Origin: Poecilobothrus nobilitatus
Taxonomy: Eukaryota; Arthropoda; Insecta; Diptera; Dolichopodidae
Assembly (NCBI GenBank): GCA_947095535.1
Contig: OX352772.1
Coordinates: 37,963,445 to 38,027,444 of the forward strand
Direction: 5' to 3'
Length of the DNA: 64,000 nucleotides
Shown: piece after piece, positions 1-11,849 of the stretch
Layout: each line of letters begins with the position of its first letter
How positions within the stretch are numbered: position 1 is the first letter of the stretch
Notes under the pieces: model-generated
Seen by the model: the letters and a program-made list of their open reading frames with translations, nothing else
Told to the model about the DNA's origin: nothing
Database searches by the model: none
Program-made: the position numbers and the translations under genes

Positions 1-289
1 TAAAATCACTTCCAAAAGATCGAAACACGAACTTGACAAATAAATTTTTTTTCACAATAAAAACAAATTTTTTTCTCAAAACATTGGTTCTTTTAGAAAC
101 ATAAAATTAGAATCAAATATACAATTTTAAATGGCAATTAAGTGTAGATTATAAAAAAAATAATTTATGGTAATAATATGAAGAAGTCCTCAGACTTCTT
201 GGATGAACAACATCATTAGCTATATCCTAGATAATGTAATATGATTTTTTTTTTTGTATTGATTTCATATTTCCAGTTTTTGTAATAAA
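1..289. other. AT-rich non-coding stretch
   Basis: No gene is visible. The only structure is a small perfect hairpin at 181-200, with 8-bp arms AAGAAGTC and GACTTCTT around a CTCA loop. The stretch ends at the 5' boundary of the first family A repeat. Confidence 0.6.
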
Positions 290-1602
290 AAACAAGGTAG
301 AATGTAAACCAACGGTTTTTAAAAGCGCACATTTCCAAAACTCAATACAAATTGTTTAGAAGTGTGACTTACACAAAAATTTGAAAATTTCATGTAATAA
401 GAAAAAAACGTGAAAATAGGACATTTTTGAGATTTTGAGGGGCCGTAAGTCCGGAATCCTATATAACTAAGAAAAGCTGTTAACACACGTAAAAATATAT
501 TATTGAAGCTTTAATTTTTATGTCTTGCCGAAGAAAAGTTTTTACAGGTGCCTAAGTTACAGGTGTCTAAAAATAGCAAAATTTCAATTTTTGAGGCGTA
601 ATAACTCTTAAAGAAGGGGCGTTACCAAAAAATTTTCTGAGGAAACTTATACTAATTCTAAAAGTTCTTTCTTGTCTCAAAATTTCAGGTTCCTCTCTAA
701 AGGGGTGCCGGAGTTATGAAAAAAGAAATTTCATGCAAAATGTGGTTTTCACATAACGGTAAATTTAAATCGTAAATTACAAAATATTACATAATTTTGA
801 TATTGTTTCATATAGATAATAAAATTTTCGATCTTCTGCCGGTTTTAGATTGCAAAACTATTACGCAGAGCCCGAGATATATATATCTGAAAATGGGGCT
901 TTTTTACAATTTTGAAGAGCTGCAACTTTGGAACCCTTTACAATTAAAATAAACCTTTCACACACGTAAAAATATATTATTGTAGCTTTAATTTTTACAT
1001 CTTGCAGAAGTAAAATGTGTGCAGGTTCCTAAGTTACAGGTGTTTAAAAATAGCAAATTTTCAATTTTTAAGCCCTAATAGCTCATAAACAGGGGGTGGT
1101 CCGAAAAAATTTTCTGAGGAAACTTATACTAATTCTAAAAGTTCTTTCTTGCCTCAAAATTTCAAGCTTGTATCTAGAAGCGTGCCGGAGTTATGAAAGT
1201 AGAAAAATCATGCAAAATTTGGTTTTCACATAACGGTAAATTTAAATACTAAATTTAAAAAAATTGTATAATTTTGATATTAATTTACAAAGATAAAAGA
1301 AATACCTGTCGAATGACGTTTTCAGATTGAAAAAATCTTAAGCAGAACATAAGATATATGCATTTAAAAATAGGGCTTTTTCAAAGTTTGAGGGGGAGTA
1401 GCTCCGTAATGGGGGGGGCTACATGAAAAAGTTGTTCCACAAAATTATTTTTTTTATAAGACCTACCTATGGTTAAAATTTTTTTTCTCTATCTTTAACG
1501 GTGTAGAAGTTTTGTAAACAGACGGACGGACGGACGGACGGACGGACAGAGTGAAACTAATAAGCACATTTTTTCAAAATTTTTTTGGAAATGTGCTAAA
1601 AA
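290..1602 (+). mobile_element. Family A repeat, copy 1 (long form with duplicated module)
   Basis: This is the longest of four well-preserved copies of a non-coding interspersed repeat. It opens with AAACAAGGTAGAATG, followed by GCGCACATTTCC. It ends with a hairpin (AGCACATTT and AAATGTGCT arms) and GTGCTAAAAA. The 5' CGCACATTTCC and the 3' GGAAATGTGC form a subterminal inverted repeat. A GGAC array (six units, about 1521-1547) lies near the 3' end. Inside, a module of about 477 bp occurs twice: for example CACACGTAAAAATATATTAT begins at 484 and again at 961, and GTGCCGGAGTTATG lies near 705 and 1182. The two modules have diverged noticeably. I see no target-site duplication and no coding capacity. 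The features fit a Helitron-group non-autonomous element (HINE-like) best. Canonical Helitron ends (5' TC and a 3' hairpin about 10 bp before CTRR) are not met, so the class is inferred. Confidence 0.85.
1521..1547. repeat. GGAC tetranucleotide array inside family A copy 1
   Basis: Six GGAC units follow AAACA and precede AGAGTGAAAC. The same array sits at the same place in all four good copies, with 6, 5, 5 and 4 units, so it is part of the element and varies in length. Confidence 0.9.
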
Positions 1603-4600
1603 TGAACCAGGAGTATTCTGTATTCTGTATTCCTGTACATTTTTGTACTATTTCGAATCCTGTTTTTGTATAAATTTTTATTTAAAATAAAAAATTTTTT
1701 TTCTTACTTTGATTCCTTTAACTTCAAATAAACTTTAAATAAAAAAAAAAAAAATTTGCAGAAATTACAGCAATGGTAGCCATAATTATTAGAGTTAGTA
1801 TCATATACGCATGTATATATGTAATCGGATGCTTTTACTTTCACTTATATTCACCAGATTCCTACATTAAAAATTTCTTGTAAAATAAAAATAAAAGATT
1901 TATTTTGCATTACATACAGTGGCTTACAAAATTGAAGAAATTGTTTGTTCAATTTAGTACATACAATACAAACCTACACATCTTAATTTTGTAATATATA
2001 GCAATATATAGATTGTAGACTTCTACAATTCTTTTAAATGTTCGATTCAATCTGTTAAACATAGATCCATGTCAAATGAAATTGGGTTAATAATCTAATG
2101 TTTCAAGTTTCATTCTGAAACCCTATTTAGGGCGTAATTACATAATCTACCTAACACAAAATCTTCTTTAAAAAATTGTAGCCAAATAGTTTTTAATGGC
2201 TGCCTGATCCTATTGTTTTTACTAAAGTATCAAGATATAGTTTCTTCACATTAATGCTGTTTTCAGATCTCCAGGATAAAGAGTATTTGACCAATGATTC
2301 TGGCTTGCTGGTTTTATTCTACCAGATCCTTGGTTCCTTATATTCATGTTAACATTAAGGCGTCGAAATGTACAAAAAGATTATATGAATTGAGATATTC
2401 CTTTTATTAAGATATTGCTGAAACATATAAGGTGTTAATTTTCAATATATATTCTAATCATAAACTTTCTCGAAATCTTTAAATAGAGCAATGTAAGGAT
2501 TCTATTCAAACTAATTAAAACGTTTAAACAATTTAATAGCAACAATTAAAATATATGCTACAGGTACATATGAACCTAATGTAATCTTTTGTAATTATAA
2601 GTCACTGTAAATGTAAATTTAGTAAATAGAAACCTTCCTTATGTATCCTTAGCCCTGAAAACTTTTACATTCATAAAAATAAAAACTGTTTTTTTGTTTT
2701 GCTATTTTTAGAATTTAGGAATGAGGATATCCTTCTACATTTTTATGTACATACTGCATATATAGATATGTATGTATATTAAATAAAAAAAAAATTTTTC
2801 TTCTAAACGATCTTTAAATATAAATAAAACAGAAACGAATAAAAAAAAAACAAAAAGGATATTAAAAAAAAATAGGATATGTCTCAACTGTTATATTCAT
2901 GTACGAGTACTTATATTTATATTCTACATCCGTTTTTATATCAGTATATATTTATATAATATATGTTTTGCATTTTACATTATATATTTATATATATTTC
3001 GTCTGGAATAATAAAAAAAAAAACTCAAGCTTCATGATTGTTCAAGTTTATGTAATATCCAAATGCAGAATTCTGTAATTTTTACTAAGTTTTTTTTTTC
3101 TATTTGTTAACTGTGACTCATAGAGTAGATATCATTGCCAGGATATGAATTTTATTTTATGTGCTGTCTCTTTTAATTTTTTTTCTTCATTATTCTTTTT
3201 ATCTCTCTTTATAACTGTTTTTTTATTTTTATTTAGTTAATACCAAATACATTCTTGATAGTTAAATACAAAAAATAAAAACTTTAAAATATAATAAAAA
3301 AAAATATACATATAAACAGATATTGAAAGTGTAGGTAAACAGCTGATAGGTAAACATCGTAAAGTTTATATTAATAAGAAGAGTCTAGTAGGTTTTTTTA
3401 GCGTTGCTATAGTATCAGAGATCCGTATAAAACAAATATACTTAAGTATAATGGTAAAATATTTATCAAGTTTTTTTTGTTGTCAGATATTTTTAAAATT
3501 TACAGAGTCAATAAAGGTTTGAAATGGAAGCTAAGACATGTATATCACAAGAGATCTCAAAATTTACTTGAACCTTAATGAATAATTTTTATTAATAGGT
3601 TTATTCCTTAAATTTAAAATGCAAAATTTAGCTGAACACATTTTTTTTCCCCGCATACATTAACGTGTAATTAAAAAACTAGCTCTGTTATTGAAAAGTT
3701 GTTTTCCTTAAGGAAATATAATTTTTCCTGTCACTATACCCTTTTCACAAAAACAAAACAACAAAGTGATATTAATAATACCCTTATTACATAAATTTCA
3801 TCTTTCTTTGTCAAAAAAAATTATTCCACCTATAAATATGCAATGTTTTTTTTTATTTTTGTTTAATTTAAGAGTTACTTTTTAATTAAGTCATTTGATT
3901 TTCAAATATTTAAAACAATATTTAAAGGTATATTAGAAGGTACAAATATCTCTTTAAACTCATTATATATAAGTATAGTTTTATAACAAATTTAAGAAGA
4001 ACAAAATAAACCACCGAAGGATAGAAATTGAACTGTGCAATAAAGACAAAAAATCATCTAAACTTTTTTTTACTTTATCTGAAGTTTATTTTGCACCGGT
4101 ATATCTCTAAAGCGGCCACAAACACAGTCATATCAAAATTCAATTTAAATAAAAAAAAAAATAATTGCTTTATACAATATAAATGGTACTACTATACTTT
4201 ACATTACAAATTTATAATGCAAATGTAAAGAAAAAAAAAAACTAAAAGGTTTTTAAGTGTTACCAGCATTTAAAAAATACAAGAAAAAACTAGTAGAAAA
4301 AAAAAAACAAACATCAAAAACACAATAAAAAATCAGCTTTCATTGTATTCAAAGTATTTATTAGCACGTCTGGTCTATATGGTGTAGTTATTGGTGTATG
4401 CTGTACGCTGTATGTTTTTATTTTTTATCTTTTTTTCTTTTCCAACGTGATTGTTACATTGAAATTTTCATTTTTTTTTTTTTGTTGCTTCGTCTATCCC
4501 GATGCAAAACGCCTTTGGAACTAATTTTTAAACAAGAATTTAATCTCTTCCTTTATTTATTTTTTCAGAGGGGGTATTAATATAGTTTAAATTTTTTTTG

Positions 4601-5783
4601 GTTTTTTTTTTGTTTTATCATTTACCTCTGGCAGTTATTTAACTATAAATATCATCTATACTATAAGTAAAAATTACAGACTTACAGGAAAAATTAAAAG
4701 AAAAAATAAAAGAGATAGAGAATAGGAGTAAGATAACAGAGCAGGAAATAATGTCTGGAATAATATAGGATATAACATTATATTTGTTTTATAAAAATTT
4801 TTTGCATTTGATTTATTCACTCTATTAATAGTGGTTATAATTTATTAATACGATTAAGAATAAAACTGTGTGTATAATAAATCAGATGATTTAGTTTAAA
4901 GTTTTTTTTTTTTTTTGTTTTTTTCTTGTAATAAAAATAAATAAAATGCAAAAATGAAGTAAATATAACAACAAAAAAAAGAAATACTTGAATAAATCAC
5001 TGGAATAACAACAAACCGGAAACGATTAATTTAATATGTGTAAAAGATGAAGAGAAAATATTAAAAATGACCATGGTTTTATTGGTTATTTTTTTTTACA
5101 TAGTTGTATGATTTTTTTTTTATAAATTCAAACTTTAAATTAAACAAAATTTTAATTAGCTTTTAAAATATAAAAATTAAAATTAACATTTAAGCTTTAA
5201 TTAAAAATTATTCATTTTAGATTATACAAAAATAAAATAATATTGTTATTGTTATGTAAATTAAATCTATATTTTTTTTAATGAATATATTGGTAAAAAT
5301 CATAGAAATCATAGCTTTTAAAATATATTATACTTTTATTTCCCTAATTAGTACTTTCGGGCCTTTTTAAAATTGACCTTACAGGAACTCATACTACGAA
5401 TATTTGACGCTATATATTGTTTTTTAGATTATTATATAACAATAATGTAAAATTTCTCTTTAATTTAATACAAAAATATCATCACTATAACAATTTTTTA
5501 AGATGAGGAACTAATATTTCGATTTCGCTAAATTTATATTGAGGATTGGTACCACTGAAGTAGAGTGGAAAAAATGTAAAAGTTATATACGAAAAGAATA
5601 TAACTGTTGATTTTTCTGAAGTTGTTCTGAGCCAAATAATTGTTAACAACATATTATAAAGTTTCCAGACTAATAACAGAATAACAATGACAGTTTTCTT
5701 ATTGCATATCTTCAAATATACTTATGCAACAAACAAATATACTATACATTAATGATTTCTAAAATGATTAAATGCCTTTTTTT
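1603..5783. other. AT-rich non-coding stretch without recognised features
   Basis: This interval is dominated by A and T runs and by TATA/ATAC-rich sequence, such as the TATGTATGTATATT type near 2770. The short open frames at 4028-4228 and 4398-4580 are Phe/Leu/Lys/Asn-rich translations of homopolymer tracts with no family resemblance. I see no LINE, SINE or inverted-repeat element here. Confidence 0.6.
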
Positions 5784-5968
5784 TTGATTTATTCCCATGC
5801 CAGATAAATGTGAGAATGAAATTACACAGCCTTTCCTTTACAGGTGTGACTCTAAATATCTTAAGGGTGATTTGTTCTTGCGACATATGTTTGGTATTCG
5901 AATCCATTCTCCCACTATTTTTACAGCATATTTTATAAATTCTTCTCCAATAGCTCACCTAGGCCCCT
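5784..5968 (-). mobile_element. tRNA-derived SINE (family S), old copy
   Basis: Read on the minus strand, the tRNA-like head begins GGGCCTAGGTGAGC. A Pol III box B-like GGATTCGAATACC follows, then the family body (AAATCACCCTTAAGATATTTAGAGTCAC, degenerate), a GAAAGGCTGTGTAATTTC-type stretch and a TCTCACATTTATCTGGCA hairpin remnant. Box A (consensus form CCTAGTGGGTAAGAG) is degraded. No clear target-site duplication is visible. The overlapping open frames on both strands (5749-5958 and 5797-6012) are only translations of this SINE. Confidence 0.75.
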
Positions 5969-8440
5969 GCTTTTTAATTAATTTTAAAGTGATAGTTTTT
6001 TTTAATCAGTAAATTTTACATTTTTAAAACAACAAAATTGTTATTTATGTTTAAAAAAAATAATTACTTTTTAATCTAAAAATTTAAAATAAATCATAAT
6101 GCATTTGTTACTAACTTCCAATTCTATATAAATATTTTTTTTCTTCAATAATAGATGCTCCCCAGGAAATACAGTTATTAAAATCAAGGGAGATATTAAC
6201 TATAATTATACTACTTATAACCGAAATGTATTTTAAGGAACGCTTTAATAGGTATAGAGTTCTTTATTTTTTAATTCATAATAAGGAGCGTTATTTTGAA
6301 GACAAGACTAATCTAAATTGTAAGGCTAATATGCTTCAAAATGTTTAATAGCTCATTACAAAATTTGCACAAAAAAAGAACATAATTTAAGTTCCAAATG
6401 AAACACAACATAAATTTCTTTAATTTAAAACGATAATTTAACATAATTAATTCTCAGTATATATAACTACTAAAAAGTAATATAAGAAATCATAGAAAAT
6501 AGTCGACAACCAGTCTATTGATATTTTAATTAAAATCTTTTAAATATTTTTAATGATTTCAACATGAACTACAGCCAAATCAAAAGTGCTGTACTGCTGT
6601 GTTAGTTAAAATAAAATCTACTACTTAATATACTTACACATGTTTAATTAAAAATATAGTAACTTTATATTTTTTCACCTTTAATCATTAACAAACTATT
6701 AATTGTCTACAATAAAAAAAATTTAAAAAAAAACTAAAGATAAAACTTTCATTCTCACCTGACTAGTTATTAAAAATAATAAATGTTAAGATAAAAAAAT
6801 AAAAAAATTAAACCGTCAATTAACCAGTCTTGCATTATTAACCTAAAGAAAAAGTAACCACGGTATGTATTCTATGTTTCATATACAACTAAACTCAGTT
6901 TAAAAAAAAAAATAAAGCGTTTTAACCACTTGTCTCTTTTATTACTGTCTTTTTGTTGTTTTTTTTTTTTTTTTACTTTTAATTGTAACTATTTTGTTAC
7001 GTAATAATCAAAAATTATACAAAAGAGTACATCCATTCATCACAATCCATCATACTTATTTTTCTATAGTTTATCTATAGTAATAGATAATAATCTCAGT
7101 ACACGTTACTTTTTTAACAACTGATCTGTAAAAGAGAGGCAGAAGGGGGAAAAAAAAAATCCACCAAGTAATTTTAAAACTTTATTTACGCATTTATTAA
7201 CTATATGTAGGTATTTTTCACTTTTACTTTGTAATAATAACGCCTCAGGTAACGCCATGTATTTCATTATTTCGTTTTTATTATTTTTTTTGTTGATTGC
7301 ATTGAAAGTATATAGCTGTAAATTGAAGCACAAAAAATAAAAAAATAAAAAAAAAAAAACTGAAAGGGAAAGCATTTTTACAACATCAAAATCAAGCACT
7401 GTTTTTTTTTTCTGCCTATTTTAAAAATTACACTTCAATGATTATTAAAATTTTTTTTTTTTTTTTTTTGTATCTTTGTAAAAGACTTTCTTCTTGTTAG
7501 ATTATATTATAATATATGAATGAGTATTAACAATATTTTTTTCTATCTAACCCATATACCCATTTACTATAAAAAAGGAAAAGAAAAAAAAAAAAAACTT
7601 GTCTATACCCACTACATTCTTCCTCCTTTTCTTTTTTTAATGAATGCACACCCTTGGGTCTGTCTTTCTTTACAAAAATGAACAAAAAAAAAAAAAAATG
7701 TTATTTACTTGTCTTCAATATTATCATTATCATCATCACCATCCTTTTTGAAATTTAACATAATCAATTATTACTTTTTATCTATATATAATAAATAATA
7801 TCTAGTCTTTATTGGTCGCAAAGATTTCAATATTGTATTAATATTACATATATTATATGTCTTTAAAAATGTCTGTATATTACAATCAAAAGTGATGTTA
7901 TATTTACACAGATTCCACACACATACATTAAATATTAATGTTATATACATAAAATGTACGAGTAATTAATTTTATTTATCGTTATTAAAATATTCTTTAC
8001 ATTAATGCCAGTCACTTACACATTCTGGCACTGCAATGAAGCTGTACTGTATACTGCTATACTGTAATACATGCATAAATATTTAAAAGACTATTTTTCT
8101 GGATCTTTAGTTCTATTAAAAAAGTTGAACAGAATGCGTAATTTAAAAATGTTGAATAAAAATAGTACATAAATAAATCAAGTTATACATATGTTATATA
8201 CGAGTTATATTCAAAAATAGAATGTAAAATCAATAAAATTAAGATAACTGCAATAGTAAATTCTAGTGATGCAACATTTAAATGTATATATATATAACAT
8301 AACAACATATATATAACAATTTTGATTATTGAATCTTTCAGCTGGTGTTAATTTAAATCAATAGATTTTAAATATATTGAAAATTTTAATTGATCATACT
8401 ATTAATTTGCCGTAATTTAATGTGTTGGAATTAAATTGAA
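5969..8440. other. AT-rich non-coding stretch without recognised features
   Basis: Poly(A) and poly(T) tracts are frequent, for instance around 6950-6975, 7450-7470 and 7690. A minus-strand frame at 7106-7399 (97 codons) runs through such tracts (Phe- and Lys-rich) and has no coding signature. No mobile element is recognised. Confidence 0.6.
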
Positions 8441-8461
8441 GAATGAATGCAAAGTGTTTTT

Positions 8462-8815
8462 TTTTTTAATCAGAAATGTCAACATTACCAAAAGCAATTT
8501 GAACAGAGACTTAGTATCTTTGAGTGTAAAATTCTTGGTCGAATTTATGGTTTCGGGTCATTAAAAGGAATTTGGAGGAGAATAAAATATTCTACAGAAC
8601 ACTACAAGATGTACAACAAAGTATATATTTACTTAATAAAAAATGAAGATGAGGTTTGTCAGTGAAATCGTCAAGGTCATTTAGAGCGTATAAACCAAAA
8701 TGTACCAGCAAACAGTATCTTTGAATGAAAAGATTATAATATAAAACGCCTAGGACAGCCAAACTTTCGCTGGAGTAATGAAACATCAGCGGACATTGCA
8801 AAACTTTAGATCTTT
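8462..8815 (+). pseudogene. Decayed LINE reverse-transcriptase C-terminus
   Basis: This is a remnant of the C-terminal part of a non-LTR retrotransposon polyprotein. One frame runs throughout and is interrupted by TGA at 8663-8665 and 8726-8728. It contains RLSIFECKILGRIYG, then GIWRR, then GHLERI and finally GQPNFRWSNETSADI, ending at TAG near 8810. The order (E-R-R-L-x-x-F-E-R-K-[IV]-L-R-R-I-[YF]-G, then IWR, then W-x-G-H-[LV]-x-R-[MI], then G-R-P-x-x-R-W) is the known conserved tail after the reverse-transcriptase palm in many insect LINEs. The endonuclease and catalytic palm are absent, as expected for a 5'-truncated, old insertion. Clade assignment is not possible by eye. Confidence 0.8.
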
Positions 8816-8829
8816 AATTGTAGAAAATT

Positions 8830-9619
8830 GCACTGGATAGGAAAAAATGAAAGGATACAATTAAAAAAATAATAGGTACATTATAGATAAATATAACTCC
8901 TGTGTTCATTCTCATTTTCTTGGTATTTTCAGTACTTATGACATTGAAAAGCTGCCCTAATTTTCTCCTCCTATATAATTTCGTTTCAGAGCTCTGCCTA
9001 CTGCTAGTTTTATGTTTATATTCGATCATTGTCGAATGTCTCAATTTTCGCTCTATTGCTTAACCGTTACACTGTTTTGGAGTTAAAATTATCCCATTAT
9101 ACTGGCTACGAGAGAAAGTGGTTTTAAAGGGTAAAAATTACACATTACGAAGTGGGCTTAGGTTTACTTGGAGTCTTTTGAAGATCTACAACCTACCGTA
9201 AGAAAAAATAAATTGTTTCTTAATTTGCCTAACAAACGTTATGATAACTTTTATTTAAATACATAATATAAGAACTCATTTACTAGAAAATCTCATTTCT
9301 TAGTGTTAAAATTTCACAATTGAATATCTATATGCTCGTAAAATCTCTGTCTTTTATGTCAATTTTTTACAAAAAAAAAAAATTAATCTAATGTTAATTT
9401 TCAATTTAATGTTAAATATTTTTCTTTCGGCAGTGTCATATAATTAGATCTTCAGTTGGTCATATTTAAATCTATAATTTTTTGAATTTTAAATAACTTA
9501 ATATTTTTCTGCTGTGTTAATTTTTGAACCAACAGATTATATGTTTCATCTTAGAAAGATATATATCAGGATTATTAGTATTTAGCCGTTTAATATCATT
9601 GAAAAATTGAATTTCTTCT
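8830..9619. other. AT-rich stretch with a slightly GC-richer patch
   Basis: The part from about 8890 to 9130 is less AT-rich than its surroundings. It gives a 76-codon minus-strand frame (8814-9044) that resembles no family I know. It may be another eroded mobile-element piece. The rest, to 9619, is ordinary AT-rich sequence. Confidence 0.4.
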
Positions 9620-9639
9620 TGAGTGGAATTAAATTTTAA

Positions 9640-9974
9640 CACGTTGAGTCCTACAAGTATCACCCGTGAGCATCATTTCTGTGATCACCAATGAACACAA
9701 AAATAAATTTATGTTAAGTCCCACGTGTGTCACCGGTCAACATTAAAGAATGTCCTCAAAATCCCGAATCAATTAAATGCACTTGTTTTTACCATTAAAA
9801 ATGTTCACCAGTGATACATTGAGACTTAACGCAAGTTTATTTCTGTGTACAGTGGTAAGCATAGGATTTTGATACTTTTGAGCAATGTTCAACAGTGATG
9901 GACTAGGGAGGGACTAACAGGGACTTAACATAAATTCTTTTTTATGTTCACCCGTGAACATGGATGTCAACGTG
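9640..9974. mobile_element. TTAA-bounded inverted-repeat element (MITE-like)
   Basis: A 335-bp segment begins CACGTTGAGTCC and ends GGATGTCAACGTG, and it lies between two TTAA tetranucleotides (9636-9639 and 9975-9978). The identical inverted repeat also extends outward beyond TTAA (AATTAAATT on both sides). The repeat may therefore be longer, or the TTAA may be part of it. Inside is a second inverted pair, TTTATGTTAAGTCCC near 9708 and GGGACTTAACATAAA near 9922. Several CACCCGTGA/GTTCAC(C/A)-type short motifs also occur. There is no coding capacity. TTAA duplication is the hallmark of the piggyBac superfamily, so a non-autonomous piggyBac-type element is a reasonable inference. Confidence 0.7.
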
Positions 9975-9979
9975 TTAAA

Positions 9980-11570
9980 ATTTAATTGCACTTTAGAATC
10001 ATCGTACTAGAAGTGAAATTTATCATAACAACTTTTTTTTTTTTTTTATTTATATAAAAAAAAACAAAAATAATTACTAAAAATAAAGAAGTATAATAGG
10101 AAGGAAAATGTAAACATCTATCCAATATAAAATGTGAGCTTAAAAGTAAATATTATACATTAAACACCACTTTGCAAAAAATGTTTATACCTGTCTTTAC
10201 AAACCTCAATTTTTTTTTTGTTTTTTATTTTTGTTTATTGCGTTCGATGATTCAGTCAGCAACAAGACAAAACAAGATTCAAGTTTTTATAAATTTTCTA
10301 CACAACCATAATAATTACAAGTGATGAATGCATTATTCTTGAAGTGTTATAGTCATAAAAAAACAGTCATTTAAAGTCATACCACGCCATATTTAAAAAA
10401 AAAAGAAAAAAAAAAACAATAAAATAAAACGAAAAAGAAAAAATCAAAAGTTGAAGAAAAGAAGAATTATTGCATTTATTTTTATTGCTACTGTTGTCAA
10501 AATGATAATCAACACAATTAAAATGCAGTAACATCGCAGTAAAGCTGTATATATGTAAACACTTAAAAGGACATTAAACGCAATTTAGTTTCAGTCTTTA
10601 CTAGTAGTGAGTATTGCTGTTTTTTTTTTTGTTTTTATTGTGTTCATTTTAAAAATTTTGAAGAAAACAAACAAAAGAAAAAGTGTAGCATTTTGTTTTA
10701 ACACCATTGTTTCAGGATGTTGTCATGTCATTGTTATTGAATTCATTTATTTGTTGCATTTTTTATTAGTTGGTAGGTAACTTAGCTACGTTCTTCTGTT
10801 ATTGGTTTTACTTTTCTACAAATTCAATTTGTTGTCCAGTTAAATAATAAAAGAAATGTTAACAGAAGATAAAATTGTTGGAAAATTTCCAATTAAAAAT
10901 ATAGAAAAATTAATGAAAAAAGAAAGCTTTGATTTAATATTTAATATTTGTCAATTTCTAATATTATTTATTATTTCCGATCTGTTGCAGTAAAAAACTT
11001 ATATAATATGTATATGTAACTGACAGTAATTCTTCCTATGTATAAAACGATCCCATCAAAATCCAATAAATCTCAAAATATGAGAAAAATTTAAATGCTT
11101 GTAACAGCGACCCACCATAAAATTTGATTTGATATTTGAACGAAGGATTATCTTTTAGTTTTATTATCTTAAATTGTACAAAACTTTATAGTATCTGTAG
11201 TTACACTATACTTTTATTAACTATGTATGTGGCTACTCCTAGATATAAATTAAAATATTACACATATTGTGCTCTTATTCCTGACTAATGAAAGAAGAAT
11301 ATCTATTTACGTATTTGATTTATATTGAGTATTGGTATATCTATGATTTTATAATATATCATCATCATATGTTTATAAATAATGTAAATGTATATAAAAA
11401 TGTAATATTTATCAAACCTATCTTATAGATTTATACATATTTTTATACGAATTTTAGATATAAAGTTTTTTTTTAGAACCAAAATATTTCGATTGCAAAA
11501 ATGTACATTGAAAATGCTGTATAGAACTTAAAAGATGACAATTTTGGCAGAAGCTGAAAAAAAGAAGAAA
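9980..11570. other. AT-rich non-coding stretch without recognised features
   Basis: Sequence composition is uniform and AT-rich, with homopolymer tracts near 10030-10050, 10400 and 10620. No open frame, hairpin or repeat family member stands out. Confidence 0.6.
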
Positions 11571-11577
11571 AGAATCA

Positions 11578-11725
11578 ATCTTTCATCTGCTGTATGAATG
11601 TTCTTCTCTTGCTCTAAAAAGAAGAGAGTTTCTGGGAGAAATTTTCTTAAAAAACATTTCCGATCTGTCGGAGGTGGACATTTACATCATTTTCTAAGAG
11701 ATCCCAATGGTTTAATTAGGAAAAA
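11578..11725 (+). pseudogene. Decayed LINE ORF2 C-terminal tail
   Basis: The frame starting at 11578 reads HLLYEC, then FLGEIFLKNISDLSEVDI, then stops. This matches the common end of Jockey/R1-like LINE ORF2 proteins: an H-x-x-x-x-C zinc-knuckle half followed by a short helical tail (LG.....L..L..V.....L.F). The following DNA (ACCTACTTACCTAACTAACT near 11785) resembles CCTAAC-rich 3' UTRs seen in such elements. An open frame at 11598-11798 is a +1-shifted shadow of the same DNA. The catalytic domain is missing, so this is a 5'-truncated relic. Confidence 0.65.
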
Positions 11726-11849
11726 CACCGATCCAGAGTATCATAGCGGGCCTAAAATGACTAAAGTGTGCATCAGCAATCCCTACCTACTTACCTAACT
11801 AACTACCTAAACAGTGGCAATAAAAATATCATGAAAACTTAACCTTAAT

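Noticed and set aside
290..1602. Canonical Helitron
   Set aside because: The 5' end is not TC, and the hairpin adjoins the CTAA-like end directly instead of lying about 10 bp before it. Only a Helitron-associated type is suggested.
290..1602. Simple terminal-inverted-repeat DNA transposon
   Set aside because: The inverted repeat is subterminal and short, the extreme ends do not mirror each other, and no target-site duplication is visible in any of four copies.
5749..6012. Opposed frames of about 70 codons
   Set aside because: They are translations of a family S SINE. The same holds for frames at 22558-22740, 45805-46002 and 47015-47276.
7106..7399. 97-codon minus-strand frame with a hydrophobic N-terminal part
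   Set aside because: It runs through poly(A)/poly(T), has no recognisable family, and has no promoter or splice context.
11598..11798. 66-codon plus-strand frame
   Set aside because: It is a +1 shadow; the neighbouring frame gives the recognisable LINE tail.
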